Of a stretch of 64,000 nt of DNA, positions 37,740 through 47,691 are shown piece by piece. The stretch is from contig CBFIBQ010000015.1 of assembly GCA_965660875.1 (NCBI GenBank), forward strand, positions 10,514-74,513, written 5' to 3'. The notes beneath the pieces were generated by a model. The model was not told the origin of the DNA and ran no database searches. It saw only the letters and a program-made list of their open reading frames with translations. The DNA comes from UBA6770 sp965660875. GTDB taxonomy: Bacteria; Bacteroidota; Bacteroidia; Flavobacteriales_G; Salibacteraceae. Every line of letters begins with the position of its first letter. Position 1 is the first letter of the stretch. The position numbers and the translations under genes were made by a program.

Positions 37740-37890
37740 GCTCAGTAGAACTGTTGCTTAGAGCGGGGCGTGAAAGGTTTTCTTTCCAGTTACCTACAAT
37801 TCTGATTTAAAATTCTTTATTTTTTTATTCTGCTGAACGAGTGGAAAGGATTGGTGGGAGTTGTGGGTGAAGCGATTATCTGACATCAAT
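37740..37890 (+). repeat. modular intergenic repeat, partial copy C
   Basis: The segment from TGAAAGGTTTTC (37771-37782) to about 37885 matches bases 49285 to about 49410 over its whole length, including TAAAATTCT, GCTGAAC and GGGAGTTGTG. A hairpin precedes it: GCTC (37740-37743) with GAGC (37761-37764). It ends shortly before the restriction gene start, at the left edge of the defence island. Direct orientation with the other copies. Confidence 0.7.
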
Positions 37891-37957
37891 TACTATTGAG
37901 TTAATTTCTTTTTTAGTCAGTGACTTTGACTTAATTTGGTTTTTCTTAAAACCGAAT

Positions 37958-40900
37958 ATGAAATTCAACGAAGACAGCCGAGTAAAAATACCAAGCCTTT
38001 TGCACTTAACAAGGTTAGGATATGATTACCTGCCGTTGAAAGATGCCGAATGGGATGCCGATACCAACATCTTTACTGACATATTCTTAAGGAGTATCAT
38101 TAAAATCAACGAAGGTTTAGCAGAAGACGATGCAAGACGACTGCTCGATGAAATCTCGTTGTCTTTGGATAATGAAGATTTAGGAAAGGCTTTTTATCAT
38201 CGTTTGATTCAGAAATCGGGGATTAAACTCATCGATTTTGAAAATTTTGACAACAACACATTCAACGTAGTTACTGAGCTGACTTACAAAAAGGATGACG
38301 ACGAGTTCCGGCCTGATATCATTCTTTTAGTCAATGGAATGCCATTGGTATTTATAGAAGTTAAAATACCGAACAACAAGAATGGCATGTTGGAGGAACG
38401 AGATCGAATGTTCTTTAAAAGAAACACAAATAAGAAATTCAGAAAGTTTATAAACATCACTCAATTGATGGTGTTCTCCAACAACATGGAATATGATGAT
38501 GGATCACCATTGCCAATTGAAGGAGCGTTTTACGCAACACCTTCCTATCATAAACCAGTATTCAACTATTTCCGAGAGGAAGAGCAACTGGACTTGACGC
38601 AAGTACTGCAACCAGAAGATGACTCTATTGAGAACTTTGTTTTAAAAGACAACAACTTAGTGGGTATTAAAAACAGTGCTGAGTTCCTAACCAATAAAGA
38701 TGCTCAGTCGCCAACCAATAAAATATCTACGTCCTTATTTAGTAAAGACCGCCTGGCTTTTATTTTACAATATGCTATTGCTTATGTGAATGAAACCACT
38801 GGTTTGCAAAAGCACATAATGCGCTATCCTCAATTGTTTGCTACCAAAGCCATTGAAGCCAAATTAGAAGCTGGAATAAACAAAGGAATCATTTGGCACA
38901 CACAGGGTAGCGGTAAAACGGCTCTTGCGTATTACAACGTCAAACATTTGACCGACTATTACCAAAGCAAGAACATTGTACCCAAATTCTATTTCATTGT
39001 AGATCGATTGGATTTGTTGGTGCAGGCAGGCAAAGAGTTTAGAAGCCGTGGTTTGGTAGTGCACAATGTAAATTCAAGAGATGAATTTGCGCGAACCATT
39101 AAATCCACCCAGGCAATTGAAAACGATGCTGGAAAAGCAGAAATTACGGTTGTCAATATTCAGAAGTTTAAGGATGATCCCGATGTTGTTCGGAATACAG
39201 ATTATAACCTAAACCTCCAACGGGTTTATTTTCTAGATGAAGTACATCGCAGTTATAATCCAAAAGGGAGCTTTTTGGCCAACTTAAGAGAGTCTGATCC
39301 CAATTCGGTAAAGATTGGATTAACAGGAACACCCTTGTTAGGCGATGATGTTAACTCTAAACTATTGTTTGGCGACTACATTCATAAGTACTACTACAAT
39401 CGTTCAATTGCAGACGGATATACACTAAGGCTGATTCGTGAAGAAATTGAAACCAGTTACAGTTTAACTTTAAAAGAAGCATTAGATAAGATTAAGGTCC
39501 TGAAAGGGAACGTTGATAAAAGTGATATTTACGCTGACTATCGGTTTGTAGAGCCCATGTTACATTACATTGTTACGGATTTTGAAAACAGTCGTACTTC
39601 AATGAATGATTCGAGTATTGGAGCAATGGTTATTTGTGACTCCTCGAAACAGGCTAAAGAGATGCAAACTATTTTCCAACAGAAATACGCTGGATCAAAT
39701 GAGGATTCGGAATTGGGTACAATGCAAATGGCCGCAGAGCCGGTTCTTGGCTATACAGATAAAAAGAAGAGCGAAAATCAAATAAAATCGTCGGCTGTAA
39801 TACTACATGATGTTGGTACAAAGCAAGATCGTAAAATTTGGGTAGATGATTTTAAAGATGGAAAAATTGACATCCTCTTTGTTTACAACATGTTGCTTAC
39901 TGGTTTTGATGCCAAACGATTAAAGAAACTGTACATAGGTCGAGTTATAAAATCGCACAACTTGTTGCAAGCGCTTACTCGGGTAAACAGAACCTACAAG
40001 GAGTTTCGCTACGGCTATGTGGTCGATTTTGCCGACATACAAGGTGAGTTTGATAAAACCAATCAAGCTTATTTTAATGAGTTACAATCGGAGCTAGGCG
40101 ATGAGATGCAGCATTATTCCGACTTGTTTATTTCTCCTGAGGAAATAGAAGAGCAAATCGAAGAAATAAAAGATGCCTTGTTTCACTTTGATACAAAGAA
40201 CGGAGAGGTATTCACTCAACAGATTTCGCAGATAAACGACCGCAAACAAATGCTGGATATTACAAGAGCATTAAACAATGCCAAAAGCTTGTACAACCTT
40301 ATTCGTTTATCCGGGAACTACGATCTATTAGAGAAACTTGATTTTAGAAAACTGACTTTACTGGCCAGAAGAGCGCAGGAGCGCTTATCCATGATTAACA
40401 CCAAGGAAGTTCTCGAGAGTAGCGTTGATACCACCAATTTGTTGAACGTGGCCTTAGAAGACGTGCTTTTTGCTTTTACCAAAGTGAAAGAAGAAGAAAT
40501 GGTATTGGCTGACGAGCTCAAAACCATTTTACAAAAAACTAGAGAAGGTTTGGCTGGCAATTTTGACCAGAAAGACCCCGTCTTTATTTCTCTGAAAGAT
40601 GAGCTAGAACGTCTGTTCAAAAAGAAAAACCTGAGCGAGGTGAGCAAAGAAGAGATGGAGCAAAACATTGAGGCTTTGACTAAAATACACGAACGATCTA
40701 AAGAATTGGAACGCACCAACAACCTGATTAAAGCCAAATATGAAAACGATGCGAAGTATGCACGTATTCATAAACGGCTGATGGAGAAAGACCCATTAAC
40801 CGAAAGCGAACGCAAATTGTTTGAGGTGCTTTGCGAACTAAAAGAAGAAGTAGACAATCATATCTTACAGAATGCCAAGATTTTAGAAAATGAAAGTTTT

Positions 40901-41038
40901 GTAGATAAAATGATTTCTAGAATGGTAATTGTGGAGTTTAAAAAGCAAAACATACCCTTGGACTTAGACAAATCGAAACGGATTATCAATTTGGTAACCA
41001 AAGAATATATGAACGAATACCACGGTAGAACCGCATAA
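37958..41038 (+). CDS. hsdR: type I restriction endonuclease subunit R
   Basis: A DNA translocase/nuclease of 1026 residues. The N-terminal PD-(D/E)xK nuclease has Asp120 (FRPDIILLV) and E134-x-K136 (FIEVKIP). The SF2 helicase shows GSGKT (317-321), DEVH (427-430) and GLTGTPLLG. Later motifs are DILFVYNMLLTGFDAKR and LLQALTRVNRTYK. The C-terminal third is helical (about 750-1026) and mediates assembly with HsdM. The length is typical of the short HsdR group. The gene starts an operon with hsdM (11-bp gap) and hsdS. It cleaves unmodified DNA distant from the recognition site after ATP-driven translocation. Confidence 0.95.
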   Translation: MKFNEDSRVKIPSLLHLTRLGYDYLPLKDAEWDADTNIFTDIFLRSIIKINEGLAEDDARRLLDEISLSLDNEDLGKAFYHRLIQKSGIKLIDFENFDNNTFNVVTELTYKKDDDEFRPDIILLVNGMPLVFIEVKIPNNKNGMLEERDRMFFKRNTNKKFRKFINITQLMVFSNNMEYDDGSPLPIEGAFYATPSYHKPVFNYFREEEQLDLTQVLQPEDDSIENFVLKDNNLVGIKNSAEFLTNKDAQSPTNKISTSLFSKDRLAFILQYAIAYVNETTGLQKHIMRYPQLFATKAIEAKLEAGINKGIIWHTQGSGKTALAYYNVKHLTDYYQSKNIVPKFYFIVDRLDLLVQAGKEFRSRGLVVHNVNSRDEFARTIKSTQAIENDAGKAEITVVNIQKFKDDPDVVRNTDYNLNLQRVYFLDEVHRSYNPKGSFLANLRESDPNSVKIGLTGTPLLGDDVNSKLLFGDYIHKYYYNRSIADGYTLRLIREEIETSYSLTLKEALDKIKVLKGNVDKSDIYADYRFVEPMLHYIVTDFENSRTSMNDSSIGAMVICDSSKQAKEMQTIFQQKYAGSNEDSELGTMQMAAEPVLGYTDKKKSENQIKSSAVILHDVGTKQDRKIWVDDFKDGKIDILFVYNMLLTGFDAKRLKKLYIGRVIKSHNLLQALTRVNRTYKEFRYGYVVDFADIQGEFDKTNQAYFNELQSELGDEMQHYSDLFISPEEIEEQIEEIKDALFHFDTKNGEVFTQQISQINDRKQMLDITRALNNAKSLYNLIRLSGNYDLLEKLDFRKLTLLARRAQERLSMINTKEVLESSVDTTNLLNVALEDVLFAFTKVKEEEMVLADELKTILQKTREGLAGNFDQKDPVFISLKDELERLFKKKNLSEVSKEEMEQNIEALTKIHERSKELERTNNLIKAKYENDAKYARIHKRLMEKDPLTESERKLFEVLCELKEEVDNHILQNAKILENESFVDKMISRMVIVEFKKQNIPLDLDKSKRIINLVTKEYMNEYHGRTA

Positions 41039-41049
41039 TAGAAAAGTAC

Positions 41050-42672
41050 ATGACATCAAAAGAATTTGAAAATAAAGTAAAAGAGCTCATTGACGACTTA
41101 AAAGGCGTATGCGCTAACTACGGATTGGGAAATGATGGCAATGAGTTTAAGATAATTACTCAAGTCTTCTTGTACAAGTTTCTGAACGACAAGTTTGCGT
41201 ACGAAATAAAGCAATTGGAGCCTAAACTGGCTAGTGACGACAATTGGCAAGACACATTGAGCAAGTATAAGAAAGACGATTACGAATTGCTGCTCATGCA
41301 ATTAAGCGAAGGCACAGCATTAATACAGCCCGATCATTTTATCGGGTCTTTGTTTCATAAACAAGACGAACCTGATTTTGCAAAATTATTTGACGATACC
41401 TTACAAGATATTGCCAAAATAAACACCGACATTTTCTCTGTAAAAGAAGATGGTGGTGCTAAGGTGGTGCTGTTTAACCGCGTAAGTGAGTTTGTATCGG
41501 AATCGAAGCGCGATGCCTTTTGCAAAGCCATTATCAATAAACTCGTCAACTTTAGTTTTGAGCGCATTTTTAATGAGAAGTATGATTTTTATGCAGCCAT
41601 TTTTGAATACCTGATCTCTGACTACAACAAAGACAGTGGCGGAAAATATGCCGAGTATTTTACACCACATGCAGTGGCCAAAATTATGGCGGCTTGTTTG
41701 GTAACGGGAAAGGTAGATAATGTAACCTGTTACGATCCTTCTGCTGGTTCAGGAACCCTGCTAATGAATTTGGCGCATGCCATAGGCGAGGATAAGTGTA
41801 CGATCTACTCTCAAGACATATCTCAAAAATCGTCGAGTTTATTGCGTTTGAATTTGATCTTGAACAACCTCGTACATTCCATTCAGAATATCATACAAGG
41901 AAACACGATTCAGTACCCTTATCACAAACAAGATAACGGACAGCTAGAACAATTCGATTACATTGTATCTAACCCTCCGTTTAAACTTGATTTCTCGGAT
42001 TATAGTGCCGATTTGGATACCAAAGCCAACAACGAACGTTTTTTTGCAGGAATACCCAAAGTACCTGCGAAGAAAAAAGATTCCATGGCGATCTACCTTA
42101 TGTTTTTGCAACACATTATGCACAGTCTAAGTGCAAAAGGCAAAGCAGCTGTAGTTGTGCCTACTGGCTTTATTACTGCCCAAAGTGGAATTGATAAAAA
42201 GATTAGAGAAAAAATGGTGGAGAGTAAAATGTTGGCTGGTGTGGTAAGTATGCCAAGCAACATTTTTGCGACTACAGGTACCAACGTCAGTATTTTGTTT
42301 TTGGATGCTAGTAATACTGGAGATGTGGTATTGATTGACGCTTCTAACCTAGGCACCAAAGTAAAAGAAGGGAAAAACCAGAAAACACTATTATCCGAAA
42401 CAGAAGAACAACAAATTATTAACGTGTTTAATGCCAAAGAAGCAAAAGACGATTTCTCAGTGGTGGTTTCTTACGATGACATAAAAACAAAGAATTATTC
42501 CTTAAGTGCTGGGCAATACTTTGAAGTAAAGATTGCGTATGTTGATATAACACATGAAGAGTTTGCTGCTAAAATGAGTGGCTTTGAAAGCAACATAGCA
42601 AGTTTGTTTGAAGAATCTAAAACATTGGAAAAAGAAATTCAAGGAAATTTAAAGTCTTTGAATTATGAATAA
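41050..42672 (+). CDS. hsdM: type I restriction-modification methyltransferase subunit M
   Basis: An N6-adenine methyltransferase of 540 residues. A helical N-terminal HsdM_N domain (about 1-150) precedes the catalytic domain. Motifs are AEYFTP (201-206), DPSAGSGT (229-236, SAM-binding) and NPPF (308-311, catalytic motif IV). The C-terminal helices contact the specificity subunit. Its last 8 bases overlap hsdS, so the two are translationally coupled. Together with HsdS it modifies the site that HsdR restricts. Confidence 0.96.
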   Translation: MTSKEFENKVKELIDDLKGVCANYGLGNDGNEFKIITQVFLYKFLNDKFAYEIKQLEPKLASDDNWQDTLSKYKKDDYELLLMQLSEGTALIQPDHFIGSLFHKQDEPDFAKLFDDTLQDIAKINTDIFSVKEDGGAKVVLFNRVSEFVSESKRDAFCKAIINKLVNFSFERIFNEKYDFYAAIFEYLISDYNKDSGGKYAEYFTPHAVAKIMAACLVTGKVDNVTCYDPSAGSGTLLMNLAHAIGEDKCTIYSQDISQKSSSLLRLNLILNNLVHSIQNIIQGNTIQYPYHKQDNGQLEQFDYIVSNPPFKLDFSDYSADLDTKANNERFFAGIPKVPAKKKDSMAIYLMFLQHIMHSLSAKGKAAVVVPTGFITAQSGIDKKIREKMVESKMLAGVVSMPSNIFATTGTNVSILFLDASNTGDVVLIDASNLGTKVKEGKNQKTLLSETEEQQIINVFNAKEAKDDFSVVVSYDDIKTKNYSLSAGQYFEVKIAYVDITHEEFAAKMSGFESNIASLFEESKTLEKEIQGNLKSLNYE

Positions 42673-43918
42673 AGTTGTACTAAGTAAAGTTATTGATATC
42701 ATTAGTGGTGGGACACCGAAAACGAAAGTGCCTGAATATTGGAATGGAAGTGTAGGTTGGTTATCTGTAACCGATTTCAATAATGATTTGAGAAATGTTT
42801 ATCGTACAGAAAAAACTATTACTGAATTAGGAGTAAAACACAGTAATACCAAATTTCTAGAAAAAGGTGATATAATAATCTCAGCGAGAGGAACAGTTGG
42901 TGCTCTAGCTCAGATAGGAACTCGAATGTGTTTTAATCAATCATGTTTTGGTATAAGAGGAAAAGAGGGTGTTTTGGACACTGATTTCCTCTATTATTCT
43001 TTGAAAAACTATGTAAGACATATAGTTAAAAGAAGTCAGGGTTCTGTGTTTGATACAATAAATCTAGCTTCATTCAATTTAATGGAAATTGAAATCCCTA
43101 ATCAAGTAACTTCTCAAAAAAGAATAGCCAAAGTCCTTTCCGATTTAGATACCAAAATAGAACTCAACAATAAAATCAATACTGAGTTAGAAGCCATGGC
43201 CAAACTCATTTACGATTATTGGTTTGTGCAGTTTGATTTCCCTGATGAAAACGGAAGGCCTTACAAATCCTCTGGTGGCAAAATGGTTTACAACGAGGAG
43301 CTAAAAAGAGAGATTCCTGAGGGGTGGGAGGTGAAAGAACTGGGAGAAATTACTAAAAGGAGTAATCAAACTATCGATCCATCCAAAAACCCAAATGAGA
43401 CTTTCAAACTATATAGTATCCCAGGGTTTGATGAATGCGGGTCATTTCAAGAAGTACATGGAAATGAGATAAAAAGTTCGAAATTTCAGATAGACCAAAG
43501 AGATCTTCTTGTTTCAAAATTAAACCCGCGATTTAACAGAGTTATTTACGCTGAGGATTTATCAGCTCAAATATCTTCAACGGAATTCGTTGTATGGCGA
43601 ACTGCGGATGATTTTATCAAGGCCTTTCTGTACATTTTAGCACGTTCAACACATTTTCAGTCATTTTGTATTCAAAATGCAACCGGCTCATCTGGAAGTC
43701 ACAGGAGAATAAACCCTGAGGTGATGATGGCCTATAGAGTCCCAATTAATGATGATATACTAGTTGAATACGGTGAAAAGGTTCATGATCAAATTCGTCT
43801 TTTTCATAATAACATGAAACAAAATCAAAAACTAGCCGAACTGAGAGATTGGTTGTTGCCCATGTTAATGAATGGTCAGGTAAGAGTAGGAGAAGCTGCA
43901 AAAGAAACAGAAATGTAA
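42665..43918 (+). CDS. hsdS: type I restriction-modification specificity subunit S
   Basis: A protein of 417 residues with two target-recognition domains. TRD1 (about 1-150, SGGTPKTKVPEYWNGSVGWLS) is followed by a conserved helical spacer (QKRIAKVLSDLDTKIELNNK). TRD2 (about 215-370) is followed by a second helical spacer near the C-terminus (NQKLAELRDWLLPMLMNGQV). The two spacers set the gap in the bipartite recognition sequence. TRD sequences cannot be assigned to a known site from the text alone. Confidence 0.94.
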   Translation: MNKVVLSKVIDIISGGTPKTKVPEYWNGSVGWLSVTDFNNDLRNVYRTEKTITELGVKHSNTKFLEKGDIIISARGTVGALAQIGTRMCFNQSCFGIRGKEGVLDTDFLYYSLKNYVRHIVKRSQGSVFDTINLASFNLMEIEIPNQVTSQKRIAKVLSDLDTKIELNNKINTELEAMAKLIYDYWFVQFDFPDENGRPYKSSGGKMVYNEELKREIPEGWEVKELGEITKRSNQTIDPSKNPNETFKLYSIPGFDECGSFQEVHGNEIKSSKFQIDQRDLLVSKLNPRFNRVIYAEDLSAQISSTEFVVWRTADDFIKAFLYILARSTHFQSFCIQNATGSSGSHRRINPEVMMAYRVPINDDILVEYGEKVHDQIRLFHNNMKQNQKLAELRDWLLPMLMNGQVRVGEAAKETEM

Positions 43919-43979
43919 ATGGCCGCTGAGCCGAGGGGGGAGTATAAATAATTCGAGTGTAAAATGTAATTAGTTAATT

Positions 43980-45929
43980 ATGGAAAATCAATTAGAACCA
44001 GATACAATAGAACATTTTTATAGTTTAAGAAATAACTTCATAGTAATTGGCCTTACTGGTCGCGTAGGCGCTGGTTGTTCAACAGTAGCCAATAAATTGG
44101 CTAATCCGGATTTTATTAAAGAAATCACTCCGTTTGACTCGACGATTGATAAGAATGATAATATTCATGAGCCAGAAAGAGTGAAATATAATTTATGTAT
44201 CGATTATTTAAAGCATGAAGGAAATTTCACCCCATTCAAGAGAATAGTTTATAAAAATGTACTCCTTTTACATTTGATATTTGAAGCAAGTAAAGAAAAA
44301 AAACCTGAAGACTATATTATTAAAGTTCTAACTCAAAATGGTTCTATTCATCGCCCAGATTGGGAGAATAGATTTGATTCAACTGAAGACAAAAATACGG
44401 TTGAATTAATTGGGGAATATCTGAAAGTGAAGCTTGGTCGGGTTCTTAATTTTATTCAAATCGATAATAAAGATAAATCTCTACTCAAATGGTTATGTGA
44501 CCTGGAGGGGATGAATCTAGAAAATTCGAAATTACTGCATGAAACATTTATTGGATTTGCTGAAGGCTTTTTTGAGATATTAAATAAAGAAAACGTTACG
44601 AAAAGAACCAGATTTATCCATGATATCGCGAATAATTTACGTACTTATGGTTATTGCGTTAGTCCAATAGGAGTAGATGCCAAAAAACAAACATTTAAGC
44701 ATGTCTATACTGTTGCGGAAACAATAAATAGGCTTATAAAAATATGGAGAAAAGCTCACAATGATAAGGCAGTCGTGGTAATTGACTCATTAAAAAACTC
44801 TTTGGAACTAATGTACTTTAAGGAGAAATTCAGCGGGTTTTACATGGTTGCTGTTAATAAGGGCGAAAAAGAACGTGAACGATTTCTACTTTCAAAGGAA
44901 GATTATATTGTTAAACACGTGCCTGAAATACTCAGACTAGATAATACTGAATACAAGCCCTCGGACTTTAACTCTGGAAAATTTGGTTCACCTGACACGG
45001 CAAATTGTATTCAAAAAAGCGATTACCATATTTTCCACACAGATATGCCAGCTAAATCATTTGCTGGTTACCAGCAGACTTTGGATTATCAGCTTGTTAA
45101 ACTATTGTCATTAATTGCGCATCCAGGACTTATTACTCCAACGGCTTTAGAAAGAACTATGCAAATAGCATTTAACGCAAAATATAATTCCGGGTGTATC
45201 TCAAGACAAGTTGGAGCGGTAATAACAAATCAAAGTTTTGTTGTCAAATCCATAGGTTGGAATGATGTTGCCGAAAATCAAATGCCTTGCAAGCTCAGGA
45301 AATTAACAGATTTAGTTTCAGATAAATCAGAAGGCCTTTTTAGCGAGTATGAAAAAAATGGTGGTGATTTTCAAGTTGCTGGGTCATTTAAAGAACTAGC
45401 TAAAAAAGATGTTGAAAAGGCTAATTTGAAAGCCTTAAATGGCCGTCATTGTGCATTTTGTTTTAAATCATTGCAAAACGCTTATGAAGGAGAAAAAAAT
45501 CAGGTTCACACTAGGTCATTACATGCTGAAGAGAATGCTATGATGCAAATAACGAAACATGGTGGAAGAGGACTAAAAGGTGGTATTCTGTTTACTACAG
45601 CAAGTCCATGCGAATTGTGTTCTAAAAAGGCTTTTCAGCTAGGTATAACAAAAGTGTATTACATTGATCCCTATCCTGGTATTGCAACAACACATACCTT
45701 AAAAAATGGTATTGATCATAAAAATCAGCCTGATTTAATAATGTTTAGAGGGGCGGTAGGAAGGGCTTATCATAAGTTGTATGAGCCATATATGTCTTAT
45801 AAAGATGAAATTATGATCCGGACTGGCTTCAAGCCATCTCCAATTCTTGAAAATTCAGTAAAATCATTGACTAAGGATAAAATTAAACAGGATAAAATTC
45901 TTAACATCCTAAAAAAGCAACCTGATTAG
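43980..45929 (+). CDS. AvcD-like anti-phage dCTP/dCMP deaminase with P-loop domain
   Basis: A protein of 649 residues. The N-terminal half begins with a nucleotide-kinase-like P-loop, GLTGRVGAGCST (24-35), where the Walker A Lys is replaced by Cys33. The C-terminal half is a zinc deoxycytidylate deaminase with HAE (515-517) and PCELC (543-547), plus an extra pair CAFC (491-494) that may bind a second metal. This two-part architecture is that of the anti-phage dCTP deaminases (AvcD), which deplete the dCTP/dCMP pool during phage infection. It sits directly after the type I restriction genes, inside a defence island. The known partner AvcI (antitoxin RNA) was not found in the 61-bp gap upstream. 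Confidence 0.88.
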   Translation: MENQLEPDTIEHFYSLRNNFIVIGLTGRVGAGCSTVANKLANPDFIKEITPFDSTIDKNDNIHEPERVKYNLCIDYLKHEGNFTPFKRIVYKNVLLLHLIFEASKEKKPEDYIIKVLTQNGSIHRPDWENRFDSTEDKNTVELIGEYLKVKLGRVLNFIQIDNKDKSLLKWLCDLEGMNLENSKLLHETFIGFAEGFFEILNKENVTKRTRFIHDIANNLRTYGYCVSPIGVDAKKQTFKHVYTVAETINRLIKIWRKAHNDKAVVVIDSLKNSLELMYFKEKFSGFYMVAVNKGEKERERFLLSKEDYIVKHVPEILRLDNTEYKPSDFNSGKFGSPDTANCIQKSDYHIFHTDMPAKSFAGYQQTLDYQLVKLLSLIAHPGLITPTALERTMQIAFNAKYNSGCISRQVGAVITNQSFVVKSIGWNDVAENQMPCKLRKLTDLVSDKSEGLFSEYEKNGGDFQVAGSFKELAKKDVEKANLKALNGRHCAFCFKSLQNAYEGEKNQVHTRSLHAEENAMMQITKHGGRGLKGGILFTTASPCELCSKKAFQLGITKVYYIDPYPGIATTHTLKNGIDHKNQPDLIMFRGAVGRAYHKLYEPYMSYKDEIMIRTGFKPSPILENSVKSLTKDKIKQDKILNILKKQPD

Positions 45930-45946
45930 TATAACTTATTTTGAAT

Positions 45947-46861
45947 ATGAAACTCGGAAAAATCAAACAAGTAGCCTTACGAGAAATCTGGAAACATGAA
46001 GCTACCAACTTCACCAAATGGTTGGCTATTCCTGAGAATTTAGAACTCCTTGGAGAGGAATTGGATTTAGACCTTTCTTTGATTGATACCGAATATGGTG
46101 TAGGTCGATTTAATGTGGACATTTATGCCGAAGAAACAGGTACAGGAAGAAAAGTAATTATTGAAAATCAACTTGAAAAGACAGATCACGATCATTTAGG
46201 CAAAGTCATAACCTATGCATCAGGCCTAGATGCTGAAATTATCATTTGGATAGTAAAAAAAGTCCAAGAGGAACACCAACAAGCCATTGAATGGTTAAAC
46301 GAAAACACTAACAACAAAATCAACTTCTTCGCCATTCGCATGGAAGTTTGGAAGATAGGCAATTCAGACCCGGCGCCTAAATTTCAAATTGTCAGCAAAC
46401 CAAACGACTGGACAAAATCAATCAAACAAAAAGTGAATAATGAATCACTGACACCAATCAAGGAATTGCAGCTGGAATTTTGGAATGGATTTAAAGAATA
46501 TGCTCTATCCAACAACCTAAATTTGAGGCTTCGAAAAACCTATCCCCAACATTGGTATTCTATTTCATTCGGAAGATCGGATTGCCACGTAGAATTGACC
46601 ATTAATTCGGTCAAGAAAGAATTGTCGTGTGAGATATGGATAAGCGATTCAAAAGAAACGTTTCATGAGTTTAAGAATCACAAAACCGAAATAGAGCAGT
46701 CTATACCAAATCTAAAATGGCTGGAATTACCAACTAAAAAGGCAAGTCGGATCAAGGTCACACACAAAGGTGATCTAAAGAAAAAGGACTCTTGGCCTTT
46801 CCTGCATAAATGGCTTGGAGATAATGCGGTTCTGTTTCAAGATACTTTTAATAAGTTTTAA
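45947..46861 (+). CDS. DUF4268 protein with PD-(D/E)xK-like core
   Basis: A protein of 304 residues from an ATG at 45947; a TTG 6 bases earlier is in frame. Residues 52-92 read GRFNVDIYAEETGTG followed by KVIIENQLEKTDHDHLGK, a D58...E73-N-Q75 arrangement like the D-x(n)-ExK/Q core of restriction-type nucleases. The C-terminal half (about 150-300) matches DUF4268, a domain often found near restriction and defence genes (WYSISFGRSDCHVELTI, EIEQSIPNLKWLELP). It lies 17 bp after the deaminase and 5 bp before the kinase-like gene, so co-transcription is likely. Function is inferred to be DNA-related and protective, not shown. Confidence 0.8.
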   Translation: MKLGKIKQVALREIWKHEATNFTKWLAIPENLELLGEELDLDLSLIDTEYGVGRFNVDIYAEETGTGRKVIIENQLEKTDHDHLGKVITYASGLDAEIIIWIVKKVQEEHQQAIEWLNENTNNKINFFAIRMEVWKIGNSDPAPKFQIVSKPNDWTKSIKQKVNNESLTPIKELQLEFWNGFKEYALSNNLNLRLRKTYPQHWYSISFGRSDCHVELTINSVKKELSCEIWISDSKETFHEFKNHKTEIEQSIPNLKWLELPTKKASRIKVTHKGDLKKKDSWPFLHKWLGDNAVLFQDTFNKF

Positions 46862-46866
46862 TGTGA

Positions 46867-47691
46867 ATGAGGTTTGAAGTAAAACATGTAAGCTCTATCC
46901 TAAAGGAAATACGTACTGATGGTCATAGTCCATTAAAAGTACTTGCTGATGATTTCAACATTTATGTTATTAAAAACGACAAGGGTCATATTCCTCCTTT
47001 GTATTTGCTAAATGAATGCATTGCTAGTGTGTTTTTACATGAATGGGAGCTACCTTCACCCGATACATGTTTAATGAAAGTTGATAAGTCTTTAGTTAGC
47101 GAGCTGACAGAACTTTCAGAGTACCATAAACCATTATATTACGATAATCTCTGCTTTGGTTCTAGGCTGATAGAGAACACCAGTGATTTGAATGAAATAA
47201 TTACAACCATCGATAAAGCTTTTTATAATAAAATCATTAACCCATTGGACTTTCTTAGGATTGCATTGTTCGATACCTGGGTTGAAAATGATGATAGAAA
47301 ACCGACCAACTATAACTTAATCTTAGCATCCGAAGAAAATAAATTTCGAGTAATCCCAATCGATCAAGCCTACATATTTAATTCCGATGGATATAATCAT
47401 TTAAACCCAGAACAATATTTCCCAATAGCAAATGACCATTTATTAGTGTCTGATTTTGGAAAAATGATTAAAAAGTACTACACTGTTGACAAGACATTTT
47501 TAGACGAGTCCAAACATTATTTCTACCTTTGCACAAAGAGATGTGAGGAACATTTCGATGCCTTAGTAGGGGAGCTGTCCGTATTATTCAACTTTGAACT
47601 AACCTATACAGAGCGGTTGAAAAAATATCTTTTTAATAAGGCGCGTAACGAACGAGTATTTGAAGAGTTCGTAATTAGACTGAGACAATGA
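46867..47691 (+). CDS. HipA-like kinase-fold protein
   Basis: A protein of 274 residues with the core of the HipA_2-like kinase family. A possible ATP-binding Lys is in FNIYVIKND (K36), the catalytic loop FDTWVENDDRKPTNYNLI gives N141-D142-D143-R144 followed by N150, and the Asp of the metal loop is IPIDQA (D166). HipA proteins phosphorylate translation or signalling partners. This lone short form has no N-terminal HipA_N domain. It overlaps the following DUF3037 gene by 4 bases (ATGA), a recurrent pairing. Confidence 0.8.
   Translation: MRFEVKHVSSILKEIRTDGHSPLKVLADDFNIYVIKNDKGHIPPLYLLNECIASVFLHEWELPSPDTCLMKVDKSLVSELTELSEYHKPLYYDNLCFGSRLIENTSDLNEIITTIDKAFYNKIINPLDFLRIALFDTWVENDDRKPTNYNLILASEENKFRVIPIDQAYIFNSDGYNHLNPEQYFPIANDHLLVSDFGKMIKKYYTVDKTFLDESKHYFYLCTKRCEEHFDALVGELSVLFNFELTYTERLKKYLFNKARNERVFEEFVIRLRQ

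Noticed and set aside
43919..43979. AvcI antitoxin RNA upstream of the deaminase
   Set aside because: Only 61 bases separate the deaminase from hsdS and no recognisable structure was seen; too short to support a call.
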